A stretch of 64,000 nt of DNA from NCBI GenBank assembly GCA_037349105.1, contig JAYJMM010000036.1:5244001-5308000 (forward strand). The letters are read 5' to 3'. The stretch is from Limnomonas spitsbergensis (taxonomy: Eukaryota > Chlorophyta > Chlorophyceae > Chlamydomonadales). The number at the start of each line of letters is the position of its first letter. The stretch's first letter is position 1. The notes under the pieces were generated by a model. It was not told where the DNA came from. It saw nothing but the letters and a program-made list of their open reading frames with translations, and searched no databases. Shown piece by piece: positions 46,253 to 55,076 of the stretch. A program made the position numbers and the translations under genes.

Positions 46253-48650
46253 TAGTGTGGAAAGGTGTGTTCACACTGCCACCGATCTGCCTTGTGGGGA
46301 AGATGAAGCAGCTCAAGATAGTAGCTCAGAACTTTCCGCTTGAAGTTCAAGCTTTAGCCAGTGATTGTCTTTCACGACTCAGCTACATGTCTGCTACTCT
46401 CAGGCCTGTTAGTCTGTTTGTTGTTTGGGGGGTAAGGAGGGTGCGCTGCAGCGTGCTGTGCTGTGAGAGATTTCCGCCTTTCCATTTTTAACTGCCTTTT
46501 CACCACATTTCAACCGCTGCAGCCTCGCTCGGATCTGGTTTGTTGCCGCGTTGTTGGGGAGATGGATTATGTTGTGTTTTCTTGCGTACAGAGGAAGGGA
46601 GCAGTTGGACACTCACCCCCTGAGAACCCAAGGTCAGAGTTCAGGGTTTTTGTTCCTCTTTCCGTTCCAAGAGCTGTGGGATAAGGCATGCTCAGTGCGC
46701 GTTACACATTTTGTTGCTAGGAAGCAACCGCATCCCGCAAAAGGCGTGGTAGCACATTCCGGCTAAGATAACTCTGTGCTATATCATGTGGAATCGTGCT
46801 ACCTTCGTAGGTCCATCCGGCTTAACCTGTGACGTATCGCACCACCGTGGCAAACAGTACGCGACGTACTGAGTGCAAATGCGTAATTGAAGAGTGCCTT
46901 GTGAGGAAGCTGTGCACAGTGCCGTGGAATATCTGGCGTCAGATGCTAGGTCTTCCATGGGCACTGTAATTCCCAAAATCCACGCCGCATCGGCATTTTC
47001 ATTTCTTTTCCATGGGGACTGCACAGTGTTGAACGTTTTATGCATTCAAGCAGAGGGTGTGCTAAATCGGGGGGGGGGGAGACTAGAGCCTAGAGGGCAT
47101 TTGTGCTGATGTTTTCTATGATGTTTACCGATCATGCGAGTGGCTTCAGAGTATTTTGTGAATGCAGGTGTATGTGCAGATGCAGACCAGGGACCCGCGG
47201 CGTCAGGATGGATAAGCTGGCTCAAGAGGCAGACATGCAAGTATTTCAAATTAGTAATTTGCGTACCATAATTTGCGTACCGTAATTTGCGTACCGTAAT
47301 TTGCGTACCGTAATGTGCGTACCGTACCGGTATGGTACCGATATTTCCCTTGCCGAACTTTCCGCATTCATGCATGCCTCACCTTACTTAATGGGCTTAT
47401 GGGTGAGAAGGCGATGAGATTACACTTCGGGGCACATTATACTTTTTGTGTGCGGGTATGCACTGTTCCAAGCATTTTATTTATGTATGGGTGATAAGTT
47501 TAGGACGTCACACCTCTGGGCCATGCTCAAATAAAGCTCGGCAACGTCGCCAAACAAAAAGTCGGCTAGGAGCGCGAGTCACTATGGGTGGCAAGTGCAA
47601 CTCTGCCATTAAAGGTAGCCTGGATTGTCCTGTGGATTATTGTGGTTTGAAAGAATACTTTTGTCCTGGGTTACCCGGTACGGACGTTTGGGCCAAATCC
47701 CATTTACTGCAACCATACCTTACCGGCAATTGTTAACGGCAATATTGAATGGCAGTCTGTACCGTACCGGTATCCGTACCGTACCATTTGACCGTAGCAC
47801 CGTACCGTATTTCTGTACTGGGTAACCCTGCTTTAGTCTACCCTTCTAGGATTAGCTAGTAAGTGGTGTCAGCGTTCTCTGTTATTACCGGTAATTGTTC
47901 ATGTTTGAAATGATTAGATCACTGCAGATACTTGCGTCCTCGTCAATGCTGTGCTGATTATGCACCTTGCGGTGGCTGAACTACATAGCTGGATTTTCAG
48001 TCACCGCCGTTTTCAGGCAAATTCGGCAAATTCGGCAAATTCGGCTAGAAATTAAAGTTACAGTGTAGTTGCACAGCACTGATCCTCTTGAGTTCGTTGG
48101 GATCAGGATGTTATGTTTTGCTGCTGCCTAGAAAACCAGTAGGTTGTGTATTGAGCTCTTGCTGTTGCACTTGCCAGACCTGCCATGCACACCTTTCCTC
48201 CTAGCTCTTTAGTTAGGCGCCCACGCGGCCGAGCCTTATTTAAGCAGGGCCCAGAGGTGTAATGTCATTGACTTGGCAGACCTGCCCTGCACACCTTTTG
48301 TTTTTGGTCCCGCTAAATTCAGCCGTATCACGGCCTGCCAAGCTCAGGGACAAGAATCCCGCCTTCGCTTAGTTTATAATGCTCTTAAGAGTTTTTATAA
48401 GAGGAGGGACTTCAGTACTCTCCAAAGTTCAAATTCCGCTCCGGCAGGAAGTGGGGTAAAGTGGGGTAACAAATGTCGCGTTTGCATGTCTTGAGGACGG
48501 AAATTTTGACCGCAGTTTAGCAGCCCCCCCCCCCTCCTTTTCTCCCTCTTCTTGCGCAAAACATCGCACCTTTCTTCGCTCTGAGCGGGCCCAGAGGTGT
48601 AACGTTATTGGCCTTTCTTCGCTGCAGGCTATTATATGCATGCTTCCTCT
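46253..48650. other. Intergenic; simple repeats and short elements
   Basis: A hairpin element lies at 46748-46803 (GGTAGCACATTCC against GGAATCGTGCTACC). A reversed GATGCGGCG-type repeat core lies near 46965-47030. (GTACCGTAATTTGC)n is at 47260-47320, GTACCGTACCGG tracts are at 47320-47340 and 47755-47815, and (AATTCGGCA)n is at 48015-48045. Three related blocks with GGGCCCAGAGGTGTAA or TTGCCAGACCTGCC lie at 48165-48620. No gene is supported. Confidence 0.45.
46748..46803. mobile_element. 56-bp MITE-like hairpin
   Basis: The termini GGTAGCACATTCC and GGAATCGTGCTACC are inverted copies with one base inserted. It shares the GGTAGCAC ends of the element at 9114-9174. Confidence 0.5.
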
Positions 48651-50081
48651 ACCTCTTCTAGGCTTCCCAGAAACCAGGTCAGAAGGTGACCTCTTCCCTA
48701 AGTTTAGTACCCAGAACTTAGATGCCGTAGGAAAGAGGCAACCGTCCAGAGGGAAAGCCTTCCTAGCCGTTGAGGTTTATGTCACGGTATAATGCAGTAT
48801 ACGTGCCAAAACCGTAGGGACCGCTGATGCGTCCCCGTAGACTCCGCAGCTTCCCTGCGGAGCCCCCTTTTTAGGGTTAGGAGCCCAGCTTCCCACTTTC
48901 GGGAAGGTCCGAGGCAGGATTTCCCGTACTCAGTAAATAGGGCTTGCCGGGACCTTTGAATCCCGGCTTGCACGCTTGACACTTACTTCGTTCCTTTTTA
49001 AGTGGACAGACCTCTAATTGTAAACAGCACCGGCCTTTGTCCAGGATAAAGCCCAGTGAAGAGCATTAAGTCAGTACCCCAATTACAGTCAAGCCTAGTT
49101 CAGCTACTCAGCCGACATAGCAAGCTCAAGACTCCCTAGCGGGAAGCCCGACTCAACCTAGGACTACGTCTACGGTCAGCGTCTGCGGCAACCCCCGCTT
49201 TACGCGGTAAGTGATCTCCCGTCCTGCCCGGCTCGCTACCCGACAGGCCGTGGATCTAGCCCTCCGAGCGTAGCACCGTGTCTATCATCTAGAAATCCCA
49301 GCCGCAGCTTAACGCGTTGCGCATCCGCGGCCAGTGTGTAGACACTGAGCTCGCCCGTAGGCGTCCGCCACTCTGTGGGGAAGAAGTCCGCCACGGACCT
49401 GAAGCAACCATCGCGTGTCCACTTAAAAAGGAACGAAGTGGGTCTAAGCCTGATCAGCTTGATCCAACGAATCCTGCTAAAGGTGCATGTGCTGTGAACT
49501 TGAATTTCTTTTTGAAGACAGCGGAACTGCCTTGGACAGCTAGAAATCACTTAGCAGAGGATTCTCCATAGAACCCAAGTCAATACCTGCTTGCGCTGGG
49601 CGTGGCAACCCAGAAGCAGACGTAGCTTGAAGATCAGGCTGTGGAGTTATAAACCCAGCTATTGCCTGTGCACGTGGCCTGCATCCGTGGTAGAGTGCAC
49701 AACCTGCGTGTTGACAGAAGTGAGCAAGGATCCGGGATCCGAGTTTAAAAGCAGGCAACCCAAGACTGTGTGCAGGAATATCCGAAGCTGCAGATTGCAG
49801 CCCGAGCGGGACCTGCAGAGATTGAGGAGGAAGCTGCGTGGCGAATCAGCGGAGGAATAGCGGACGAGACCGGCAAGATAGCTGACGAGACAGCAGCCCA
49901 GAAGGTGAAAATACCCGCCAGAACCAGTTTAAAAAAAATTACCCGTGCTTGACCTGTCTAGCACCGCCTAACCAGCCTGCAGAAGGTAGAGGAGAACGGA
50001 AGCAGGCTTTGAGCTAGTGACCAGTGGCTGTGAGCCCACACAGCGAACCGACACAGCTGCTCAGCACCCAGCAGTAGTACA
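48650..50081 (+). other. Presumed 5' LTR/leader of the retroelement
   Basis: No open frame of note. A TATA-like GGTATAATGCAG is at 48785. A strong hairpin (CTCCGCAG, loop, CTGCGGAG) lies at about 48840-48865 and is followed by CCCCCTTTTTAGGG. A perfect 24-bp inverted repeat (48985-49008 and 49416-49439, containing TTCGTTCCTTTTTAAGTGG and its complement) encloses 407 bp. A tRNA-like stretch near 49678-49757 was examined and not accepted. LTR ends and primer-binding site remain unassigned. Confidence 0.45.
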
Positions 50082-53000
50082 ATGCAGGACGCAGTTGTAG
50101 ATCCTGATCGTCACCTGCACCCAGAAGCTGCAAGGCGCAGTGCACGAGTGAGAGGAATGGAACCAGGAAATGACCCCATGACACCCATCAATGCAGCCGT
50201 AGCAGAAGAAGCTAGGCAAATTGCCATTGGATTGTCAGAAGGTGAATATGCAGGCATAGGGGAAAACAAGGTCCAAGGGGCCGACAGCACCCTAGCCTTG
50301 GATGCGGGTATGGTGCAAGTTCAAGTGACACGCAGGGGTATCGGACGAGGCGGCATAGCGCGCATCCCCCCTGGCCCAAGCCAGGAGGAAGAGCAATGGC
50401 CGGTTCCCGACGATGAGTCCCTGGACCCGACCTCAGAGCCACCCACTGTGAGGTCTCAGACCGGTGGTGTAGGAGAGGGTGGCGGGCCAGCACGACCTCC
50501 GGATGACCTGCCTGCGGAGGCAGAAAGGGAAGGAGGCGAGGCTGAGCCCAGACCAGACCAGGAGCCCCAGCTTGAACCCGCAGTGGTCAGGGGGATGGTC
50601 CAGTCAACGATGGTCAGGATGGAGCGGACGAGATCCAGCGAACAGCAGTCCCAAGGGGAGTCAGCGGAAACAACAGGGAGGCTGCGGGAGCTGCAGAAAT
50701 ACAGCGACACACAAGCCACGACAACGCAGGCTACCAGAATATGGCAGCCGCAGGCTGATCCGCACGCCAAGGTAGTGCCGCCAGATCAGCACGGAAGAAT
50801 GCAGGCGCCAACGGGAATCCCGCCCAGGCCAGATCTGCACAGGGTGAAACAGGCAAGGCCGCCCCGTATCCCGGCAGAGGAAGCAACAGAGGCATCGACA
50901 TACGGCACACCCCAGTCCAGGTTCCCAGCCAGTGCAAACAGGCCAAGACAGGAGGCCGTGGCAGAGGGCAGCAGCAGGGAAAAGGAGGGCAGCGGCCAGG
51001 CTCACAGCCTTTACGGATATTTCAGCAATCCAGAGTGGACGCCTATCCCAGGAGAGCGGCGCCCGGCAGTGGGAGAACGCGCAGGGAGCATAAGCCAGCC
51101 GGGTGCGGCAGAACCACCAGGACTCCAGCCCATTGGATGGGCAGACATCCTGCAATGGGCAGCGCGGCTATGGCAGCAGGTGTGCTCCAAGTGTTTCGTC
51201 CACCTCAGCGATCAGACCCAGGCTATCAAGGAGTTCCAAAGCCACCACCTGGCGGAATGGGCAACAAAGGCCCTTATGGGCATCCCGCACACGGGACAGG
51301 ACCGGGCAACGCTGCTGGCGGCCCTGCGCAGAGTGTCCAGAGGAGCAGCAGGGCCAGAGGCGGCCCTGGCTGTCAAGGCCTTTGCCGACGGGTGGTGCAA
51401 CGGCACAGCAGGGGATCTGGAGGAGCCCGAATCAGAGCAAGAGGAGCTCGAGGAGTGGGAAGGGTTCGAGACATCCAGGCTACAGCAAGACAACCGCAGG
51501 GAGGTGCAATGGCAGCAGCAGACGGAAGGGACCATTCCTGCTGCAAGACAGGCCAGATGGGAGAGCCTGGAAGCCAGCAGTGAACCCAGCCTCCGAAACC
51601 AGCGGCTGGACGTAGAGCGCAGACCCAGACCCAGCAGCCCAGCGGCCAGCGAACAGCCCAGGACAACTGGCTTCCAGCAGGACCCAGCGCCAAGGAGGGC
51701 CAGCAGGCAAGAATCTCACGACTTGTTGCGCTTCGTGGATCAGCACGGCGGCCAAGAAAGCCAGGTGGACCACATCGCTGAGTTCCTGCGAGGACAAGCA
51801 GCACAGGCACATGGCAGGCCGGAGAGGAGCCAAGGCCCCAGCCAAGGAAGGCGGGTCATTCAGGAAATCAACCCGGCAGGCTCCACGGGGGGAGACTACC
51901 AGCAAAGACAGGAAAGCAGGGACGACTGCCTGTCAGCTTCTGAGGCAAGGGAGTACACAGGTGGAACGCAGCCCAGCAGGCATGGCAGCTACCAGCCCAG
52001 CAGGCAGGCGGAGTCAGAAGGGGGTAGGCGCCAGGACCCAGCAAGGCAGCCTTCGGAGGGCAGTAGGCCATCCGGCAGAGGGCAATCCCACCTGAGCGCA
52101 GACCGCAGAGACCAGCGGGATCGGCGCAGGCAGAGCCCGACCAGGAACGGCGGCGGCGGATCTGGCTCGGACCCCAGCATATCAGGCTCGGAGGATACAG
52201 AGGGGCGCGGCCCAGGCTCCGGCAGGGAATCTGCGAGACATAGAAGGGAAAGGTTAGCCCAGGAGCAGGCGGAGACAAACATACGGCTGCAGCAACAGAT
52301 GATCCTGCAGTTGGCTGGGGGAACGCGGTTCACCAAGATCCCCAACATTCAGGGCAATGTGCCAGTGCTGGACATGTCCCACCCGGGGGCAGTCGCAGCC
52401 AGGCAATACTGCCAGGCCTGCAGCTCTTGGGGATCGCACAACCGCCTGGCTTTATCGGACGAGCCGCCAGCCCTGGCAGTGGTGGCTGGAGAGATTGCAG
52501 GGTCTTGCCAGTCTCCCTCAGCCATGGCCCTGTTGGTCCGCTCCTTGGTGGGCATGTGGACAGCCAAGCCGGCCTGCGTGGGACCACTGGTGGTCGCCAT
52601 ACGATCAGCACCCCAAGGAGACAAAGCTTCCAGGGAGGTCGAGCGGATCCAGGAAGCATGGAGAGCCCCAGTGGATGAGCCGCCCTGCGAGGTATCCTTG
52701 CTAACCCTGTGGATCAGGGTGGTCCAAAGGGAGGTGGGCAAGCCAACTTCAGATGAGAGGGCCGCAATCACCGGCCTGAAGCTGGGGGTCAAGACCACCT
52801 TGGACCCAGGCGTCAAGCCAGAGGAGACAGTGGAGGCATTCGCCTTTCGAGTCATGTCTACAGCAGAGCTGTTGCAAATCTCCAGAGACGCAGTGGACCA
52901 CTTCGGCAGGAGGCATTCGGTGGCCCACATGTTCTACGAAGGGCTGCCAGGGGCAGTCAGAGTGAAGCTGACAGCTTTTATCATGACCGTGCCAGGATAC

Positions 53001-54482
53001 CTGCACATGACAGACGAGGCCCAGGTAGAGGTCCTGACGCAGCAGGTGCTGCTGTGGGAGAGGTTCGCCCTGGAATTGGGGGACCTAGCTGCCATGGACA
53101 CCAGGCAAGGACCAGGAGACCATCAGCAGAGGAGCCAGGGGGAGCAACAGGCGGGACGCGGCAGACGAGATCGGCCCAGCCAGTGGGAAGCCAGGCCCAG
53201 AGGGGATGGACCAGGAGTTGCGCCATACCAGAACAACAGCCAGCCTGCCAGGCAGGAGAGCAGAGCCAAGGGCGTCACGTGGGCCGACCAAGCCACAGCC
53301 TTGACAACCAGCACCCACAGCACTGGGGGCGCCCCCAAAGCCTGCTTCCAATGCGGCAGCCTGGACCACCTGGCAAGGGACTGCAGGACTCCCAGGGCTA
53401 GAGACGAACGCCGCCCTGCTCCCCTGGCCACTGACATCACCACGGGGCAGGCGCGGCCGCCTCAACAGCAGTACCCGCCGCCTCCAAGACCGCAGGGGCC
53501 ACCCGCCAACAGGACCTACGACAGAAACCAAGGAGGCAGGCCGGCCCAGAGGCAGCCGCAGGGGCAGGCGGGGCATGGCCAGCAGTCAGCTCATCTGTCT
53601 CACCTTTCTGGCCCCTCCGAGCTCGCTGAGCCGGATGGGTGGCACCAAACGGTGGCCGAAATGCTCAGCGAGTCCGTGGCCCTACTGACGCAGGTTGGGC
53701 TGGCACCCAAGCCTGGAGAGTACAAGCAGGCAGCCCACAACGCCAGGCCACGGTCCTTTAGACCCTCCTCTAGCAGTGAGGAGGAGGAAGAGCCGTTGGT
53801 TATTGAACACCCTTCCAGGAAGGGAGAGAAAAGGCTTGCTCTTAGGCGACTAGCTGACGGCCTGTGCGATGTCCGTGCGCAGGTGGGCTACATCAACGAA
53901 CGACTTACAGCGCTGGCGCACACCACCATGCCCATGGGAGTCACGTCGGTCCGTGGTGAGCCGGGCTGGATAGGTCAGGGTCGTAAGATCACCATCAGCC
54001 CGAGGCTGCAATACTTCACAAACGACAGGCGAGATTACAGCCAATGCGTAGGCCTCATGGTGAAAGGGAAGGTGCTGGTGGCCCAGAAGGCACTAATGGA
54101 CACGGCATGTTCATGCCATGTCATCACCGTCAACATAGCAGAACAGCTGGTAGCCATGGGGGCCAAGCTGGTACGGACGGATGAAAAGATCAGGACAACC
54201 GATAATGCAGGAGCAGACCTATACGGGATTCTGTTCATCTACGTCGTGTACGGGTATGGAAGCCCGAATGCGATCGTGGAGAAAGCAGCGGTCAGGGTGG
54301 TCAAGACGCCTCCTGACGCGTATGAGCACCTGGTGGGGAACCCCGAATTCCTCAAGTATGGGGGAATCCTAGAAGCAGCAGGGCGCCTAACCCTGTTCCC
54401 TCAGGGGGGGGCCAACGGGCTTACCCTGCCGCTAGAACTGATATCACCAGCAGGAGCCCACCAGGCGGCCGCGGCAACCTAG
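50082..54482 (+). CDS. gag: Retroelement ORF1: Gag with CCHC knuckle and retropepsin-like site
   Basis: A 1466-codon frame begins at ATG 50082. Residues ~1-860 are Q/R/E/G-rich and probably disordered. Residues ~870-1005 form an alpha-helical, capsid-like region (segments WIRVVQREVG, VEAFAFRVMSTAELLQ, HMFYEGLPGAVRVKL). A CCHC zinc knuckle CFQCGSLDHLARDC lies at 1088-1101, followed by an acidic SSSSEEEEEP run near 1230. From ~1325 the sequence VLVAQKALMDTACSCHVIT has the place and pattern of an aspartic-protease active site, with DTAC at 1340-1343 where retropepsins usually have D[TS]G. The frame ends at UAG 54480-54482, but the same frame stays open for 198 more codons. The role is particle assembly and RNA packaging, inferred from the family layout. 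Confidence 0.85.
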   Translation: MQDAVVDPDRHLHPEAARRSARVRGMEPGNDPMTPINAAVAEEARQIAIGLSEGEYAGIGENKVQGADSTLALDAGMVQVQVTRRGIGRGGIARIPPGPSQEEEQWPVPDDESLDPTSEPPTVRSQTGGVGEGGGPARPPDDLPAEAEREGGEAEPRPDQEPQLEPAVVRGMVQSTMVRMERTRSSEQQSQGESAETTGRLRELQKYSDTQATTTQATRIWQPQADPHAKVVPPDQHGRMQAPTGIPPRPDLHRVKQARPPRIPAEEATEASTYGTPQSRFPASANRPRQEAVAEGSSREKEGSGQAHSLYGYFSNPEWTPIPGERRPAVGERAGSISQPGAAEPPGLQPIGWADILQWAARLWQQVCSKCFVHLSDQTQAIKEFQSHHLAEWATKALMGIPHTGQDRATLLAALRRVSRGAAGPEAALAVKAFADGWCNGTAGDLEEPESEQEELEEWEGFETSRLQQDNRREVQWQQQTEGTIPAARQARWESLEASSEPSLRNQRLDVERRPRPSSPAASEQPRTTGFQQDPAPRRASRQESHDLLRFVDQHGGQESQVDHIAEFLRGQAAQAHGRPERSQGPSQGRRVIQEINPAGSTGGDYQQRQESRDDCLSASEAREYTGGTQPSRHGSYQPSRQAESEGGRRQDPARQPSEGSRPSGRGQSHLSADRRDQRDRRRQSPTRNGGGGSGSDPSISGSEDTEGRGPGSGRESARHRRERLAQEQAETNIRLQQQMILQLAGGTRFTKIPNIQGNVPVLDMSHPGAVAARQYCQACSSWGSHNRLALSDEPPALAVVAGEIAGSCQSPSAMALLVRSLVGMWTAKPACVGPLVVAIRSAPQGDKASREVERIQEAWRAPVDEPPCEVSLLTLWIRVVQREVGKPTSDERAAITGLKLGVKTTLDPGVKPEETVEAFAFRVMSTAELLQISRDAVDHFGRRHSVAHMFYEGLPGAVRVKLTAFIMTVPGYLHMTDEAQVEVLTQQVLLWERFALELGDLAAMDTRQGPGDHQQRSQGEQQAGRGRRDRPSQWEARPRGDGPGVAPYQNNSQPARQESRAKGVTWADQATALTTSTHSTGGAPKACFQCGSLDHLARDCRTPRARDERRPAPLATDITTGQARPPQQQYPPPPRPQGPPANRTYDRNQGGRPAQRQPQGQAGHGQQSAHLSHLSGPSELAEPDGWHQTVAEMLSESVALLTQVGLAPKPGEYKQAAHNARPRSFRPSSSSEEEEEPLVIEHPSRKGEKRLALRRLADGLCDVRAQVGYINERLTALAHTTMPMGVTSVRGEPGWIGQGRKITISPRLQYFTNDRRDYSQCVGLMVKGKVLVAQKALMDTACSCHVITVNIAEQLVAMGAKLVRTDEKIRTTDNAGADLYGILFIYVVYGYGSPNAIVEKAAVRVVKTPPDAYEHLVGNPEFLKYGGILEAAGRLTLFPQGGANGLTLPLELISPAGAHQAAAAT

Positions 54483-55076
54483 GCAGGCTTGGACGACCCC
54501 GCCTGGGTGCCGGAGGAGTGGCCGGCAGATTGGGGCGAGATGAAACCGGACTTAACCCCACAATGTGCCATGGTGACAGGTACAGGAGGCGGCCCTGCGA
54601 CGCAAACCACAGTCGTCGCAAACCGCGTCGTCCGTCTGCCCGCGGCAGAGGCACCTGCGGCAGCACCAGAAGGGGCCAAGCAGGCCAGGGCCAAAGGGGC
54701 CCGTGGCGCAGGTACTGATGCAGCACGCCAGCAAGCAGGGCAAAAGGGAACCACCCCCGCTGCAGCGCCAGAGGCAGACCCAGCAGCCTGTACCCAGGCT
54801 CACGCAGCGCCGGCGGACCCGGACGGTACCAGGGGTACCGGGAGCCGGTCCATCAGCGGAGACAAGGGCGGCAAAGCCGTGGGCCCCTCCGTAGCAGCGC
54901 GGGACAAGGACGGCAAAGCCGTGAACCCTCCCGTAGCAGCGCGGGACAAGGCGAGGCTAGCCATGGAGCAGGAGCACACCGTCCGACAGGAGGTCAGGAG
55001 TACCCTGCGCAACAGGGACGGCCCCTGCGCGTATTGCGCAGATCGCATACGGACCAGGAATGCGAGCGGCGGCTAG
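54483..55076 (+). CDS. In-frame continuation of ORF1 beyond the UAG stop
   Basis: The ORF1 frame continues for 198 codons after UAG (followed by G) to the next stop at 55074-55076. It is A/G/R/K-rich and includes two ~45-bp direct repeats (AGCGCGGGACAAGG-type). It overlaps the open ORF2 frame from 54719 on. It could be translated only by stop readthrough or after an internal start. Alternatively the UAG may be a recent inactivating mutation. It lacks recognisable domains. Confidence 0.45.
   Translation, partial: AGLDDPAWVPEEWPADWGEMKPDLTPQCAMVTGTGGGPATQTTVVANRVVRLPAAEAPAAAPEGAKQARAKGARGAGTDAARQQAGQKGTTPAAAPEADPAACTQAHAAPADPDGTRGTGSRSISGDKGGKAVGPSVAARDKDGKAVNPPVAARDKARLAMEQEHTVRQEVRSTLRNRDGPCAYCADRIRTRNASGG

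Noticed and set aside
49593..49615. TGGCAACCCAGAAGC as a primer-binding site
   Set aside because: It starts with TGG but lacks the expected complement of a T-arm, and the LTR end cannot be fixed without the 3' LTR.
49678..49757. tRNA-like stretch (GTGGTAGAGTGC ... GGATCCGAGTTT) with pairing ends in the retroelement leader
   Set aside because: The anticodon arm does not fold and the B-box is poor. Pairing of GCCTGC with GCAGGC alone is not enough for a tRNA call.
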